Part shown: one piece after another, positions 4,096 through 5,744 of the stretch
Layout of the letters: each line of letters begins with the position of its first letter
Position numbering within the stretch: the stretch's first letter is position 1
Origin: Bacillota bacterium
Lineage (GTDB): Bacteria; Bacillota; Clostridia; Christensenellales; CAG-138
Reading direction: 5' to 3'
Assembly (NCBI GenBank): GCA_023458355.1
Contig: JAEWZS010000098.1
Location: 1-5,744, forward strand
Length of the DNA: 5,744 nt
The notes under the pieces: model-generated
Databases searched by the model: none
The model's input: the letters and a program-made list of their open reading frames with translations, nothing else
Told to the model about the DNA's origin: nothing
Translations under genes and position numbers: made by a program

Positions 4096-5025
4096 ATGAG
4101 TTTATACATAAGAACACCTTTGAAGCCCCTTACCCGAATCAACGAACGCTGCGGTAAGAACTTCCTTGTGAAAATGGAATGTTACCAGCCCGACGGTTCC
4201 TTTAAAATCCGCGGTGTATCGCGACTGTGTGAAGATGTGAAAGCGCGGGGGTATAAGCGTATCGTTTCCGCTTCCGGCGGCAACTCGGGACACGCAGCAG
4301 CATGTTGCGCACGAGAACTCGGTCTTTCATGTACCGTTGTGATACCGGATGCCGCAAGTTCCTATATGGCGGACGTGATTCGACGCGAGGGAGCTACAGT
4401 CATTACCCACGGTCAAATTTTTGACGATGCGCGCGACTATGCCCTGCAAATTGTAGAGAACGACAAAACAGCTTATTTCCTGCACCCCTTCGACCACCCG
4501 ATTTTATGGGAAGGCCACTCCACTTTGGTGGATGAGCTTAAGGAGCAGACCGAAAAACCCGATGCAATCGTGCTTTCCGTGGGCGGCGGCGGACTGTTCA
4601 ACGGTGTGATCGAAGGCCTCGACCGAAACGGTTGGGGAGACGTACCTGTGATTGCAGCCGAAGTGGAGGGTGCACCAAAGTTTCACAAGGCGCTCGAAGC
4701 GGGACACCCTGTTGAGCTTACAAGCATTACTACGCTTGCCAATACTTTGGCGGGTAAAACGGTTTCCGAAATGACCGTGAAGTACGCAAAAAGCCACAAC
4801 GTTCTCCCTTATCTTACTAACGACAAAAGCGCTGCGCATGCGGTACTTGAGTTTGTGGAGGATTTCAGAATACTTGTGGAGCTTGCCTGTGGTGCATCCA
4901 TGTCGGTCGCATACGAACTTCCTCCTGTTGTGACCCAGTTTCAAAACGTTGTCATCATCGCCTGCGGCGGCGCAGGTGTAAACCTTAAACTACTCAACGA
5001 ATATAGGCAGATTTTTGGACTGTAA
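4096..5025 (+). CDS. Fold-type II PLP serine/threonine dehydratase (SDS-like)
   Basis: The product has 309 residues and is probably an L-serine/L-threonine ammonia-lyase, giving pyruvate or 2-oxobutyrate plus ammonia in the cytoplasm. Seen in order: TPLKPLTRI (7-15); QPDGSFKIRG (31-40) with PLP Lys37; SASGGNSGHAA (58-68), the substrate-carboxylate loop; PFDHPILWEGHSTLVDELKE (131-150); SVGGGGLFNGV (161-171), the phosphate loop; GWGDVPVIAAEVEG (179-192); ILVELACGAS (259-268); and ACGGAGVNL (289-297), where Cys290 would contact the PLP ring nitrogen. The Cys-Gly-Gly and the PFD-P-IWEGH segment are characteristic of mammalian SDS-type serine dehydratases; bacterial biosynthetic IlvA enzymes have a Ser there and a C-terminal regulatory domain, which is absent here. 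Human SDS has 328 residues. ATG 4096 follows GGAG (4085-4088) by 7 nt. It starts 29 nt after the fold-III enzyme gene. A hydroxyaspartate dehydratase or serine racemase activity is also possible. Confidence 0.88.
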   Translation: MSLYIRTPLKPLTRINERCGKNFLVKMECYQPDGSFKIRGVSRLCEDVKARGYKRIVSASGGNSGHAAACCARELGLSCTVVIPDAASSYMADVIRREGATVITHGQIFDDARDYALQIVENDKTAYFLHPFDHPILWEGHSTLVDELKEQTEKPDAIVLSVGGGGLFNGVIEGLDRNGWGDVPVIAAEVEGAPKFHKALEAGHPVELTSITTLANTLAGKTVSEMTVKYAKSHNVLPYLTNDKSAAHAVLEFVEDFRILVELACGASMSVAYELPPVVTQFQNVVIIACGGAGVNLKLLNEYRQIFGL

Positions 5026-5042
5026 CGGCTTATGCCGTACAG
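5020..5042 (+). other. Hairpin overlapping the dehydratase stop codon
   Basis: CTGTA (5020-5024) and CGGC (5026-5029) pair with GCCG (5034-5037) and TACAG (5038-5042), giving nine pairs around a TTAT loop with one bulged A. The UAA stop codon (5023-5025) lies inside the 5' arm. There is no U-tract after it, so an intrinsic terminator is not supported. It may stabilise the message or mark a processing site between the enzyme genes and the substrate-binding protein gene, which usually needs more transcript. Confidence 0.5.
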
Positions 5043-5070
5043 ATAGAGTACCCAAATAACCAGCAAAATG

Positions 5071-5078
5071 AAGGAGGT
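5071..5078 (+). promoter_or_regulatory. Full-consensus ribosome binding site
   Basis: AAGGAGGT is complementary to the 3' end of 16S rRNA over eight bases and lies 10 nt before the ATG at 5089. It is the strongest ribosome binding site in the window and fits high expression of a substrate-binding protein. It also fixes the start codon of that gene. Confidence 0.85.
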
Positions 5079-5088
5079 TAAACAACAA

Positions 5089-5744
5089 ATGAAGAAACTA
5101 CTATCTCTTCTCCTGGCCCTGGTCATGGTATTTGCAGCTGCAAGCTGTACTACCACAACTGACACGCCTGCTGCGCCCGTCGAATCCAATGCCGGTACCG
5201 AGCAGCCCGCAGCTCCCGAAGCACCCGCTGAAAAGGTAATCCCCGATGTAATCAAAATCGGCATGGTCGGCACCATCTCGGGTGAGCAAGCCGTTGACGG
5301 TCAGAACATGACCGACGCTATCACTCTCGTTAAGGAAGAGCTCGATGCTCTCGGCGGTCTCGATGTGGACGGCAAAAAGGTTCAAATCGAGTTCATCATC
5401 GAAGACACCGAAGCAAAGCCCGAAATCGCCAGCAACGCAGTTCAGAAGCTGATCGAGCAGGACGGCGTTCTCGCAATCCTCGGCCCTAACAACTCCTCTG
5501 ACATCCTGGCCTGCGGCGAAATCGCACAAGCAGCACAGGTGCCCGAAATCTCCAACACCGCCACGAACATCAAAGTAACGCAGATCGGCGATTACATCTT
5601 CCGTTCCTGCTTCATCGATCCGTTCCAGGGTAAGGTTGTTGCGAAGTTCGCATGGGAAGACCTCCAAGCCAAGAAAGCCGCTGTGCTTTATAACAACGCA
5701 GACGCTTACAGCACCGGTCTTCAGGAAGCCTTCGTAGAAGCCTT
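5089..5744 (+). CDS. ABC transporter substrate-binding lipoprotein, LIV type (partial)
   Basis: 218 codons are present; the gene leaves the window at its right edge, and about 160-200 residues are probably missing. It begins with a lipoprotein signal peptide: MKK, the hydrophobic run LLSLLLALVMVFAAA, then a lipobox ending at Cys20 (AAASC), so the mature protein would be anchored by lipid on the outer face of the membrane. Residues 21-49 are a Thr/Pro/Ala/Glu-rich tether. From about 53 the sequence matches the type I periplasmic-binding fold (Peripla_BP_6; leucine/isoleucine/valine-binding): IKIGMVGTISGEQAVDGQNM (55-74), IEFIIEDTEAKPE (94-106), ILGPNNSSDILA (126-137), VPEISNTATN (146-155), YIFRS (163-167) and KAAVLYNN (189-196). 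LIV-type proteins also bind other amino acids, amides and aromatic acids, so the ligand is open. Permease and ATPase genes would be expected downstream. The Ser at the -1 lipobox position is less common than Gly or Ala. Confidence 0.9.
   Translation, partial: MKKLLSLLLALVMVFAAASCTTTTDTPAAPVESNAGTEQPAAPEAPAEKVIPDVIKIGMVGTISGEQAVDGQNMTDAITLVKEELDALGGLDVDGKKVQIEFIIEDTEAKPEIASNAVQKLIEQDGVLAILGPNNSSDILACGEIAQAAQVPEISNTATNIKVTQIGDYIFRSCFIDPFQGKVVAKFAWEDLQAKKAAVLYNNADAYSTGLQEAFVEA

Overview
The window holds a compact amino-acid catabolism locus from an anaerobic, probably fermentative bacterium. Firmicutes/Clostridia is my best guess, with low confidence. The grounds are near-consensus sigma-70/sigma-A promoters, strong purine-rich ribosome binding sites (a full AAGGAGGT before the last gene), a Gram-positive-style lipoprotein leader on the solute-binding protein, and an ADP-forming type acyl-CoA synthetase. 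Assigning a taxon would need a database search.

Layout. Positions 1-487 (minus strand) are the 5' part of a CoA-binding, NDP-forming acyl-CoA synthetase gene that leaves the window at base 1. Positions 488-1129 are a long divergent intergenic region. It has one strong promoter facing each way (TTGACA-17 nt-CATAAT leftward, TTGACA-17 nt-TATAAT rightward), a perfect 15-bp palindrome, a 13-bp sequence present once in each predicted leader, an AT-rich block, and an 85-nt imperfect inverted repeat. From 1130 to the right edge six genes run on the plus strand: a PCC/DUF296-domain protein, a VOC-fold protein, an Asp/Glu/hydantoin racemase-family protein, a fold-type III PLP enzyme of the D-threonine aldolase/D-serine dehydratase family, a fold-type II PLP serine/threonine dehydratase resembling animal SDS, and the N-terminal part of a branched-chain-amino-acid-type ABC substrate-binding lipoprotein. 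Intergenic gaps are 81, 82, 26, 29 and 63 nt, so a single operon is likely, with RNA hairpins in some gaps that may adjust relative expression.

How the genes may work together (inference). The lipoprotein would capture an amino acid or related compound outside the cell. The racemase-family protein would interconvert stereoisomers. The two PLP enzymes, which come from unrelated folds and usually act on opposite stereoisomers or on aldol versus dehydration chemistry, would turn beta-hydroxy-alpha-amino acids into 2-oxo acids, or into glycine plus an aldehyde. The divergent NDP-forming acyl-CoA synthetase could recover ATP from the resulting acyl-CoA. An aldolase-family gene next to a fold-II dehydratase recalls the bhcC/bhcB pair of the beta-hydroxyaspartate cycle, but the aminotransferase and iminosuccinate reductase of that cycle are not in the window. 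The true substrate is open, and this is the most interesting question here. I see no mobile element, CRISPR array, tRNA or rRNA.
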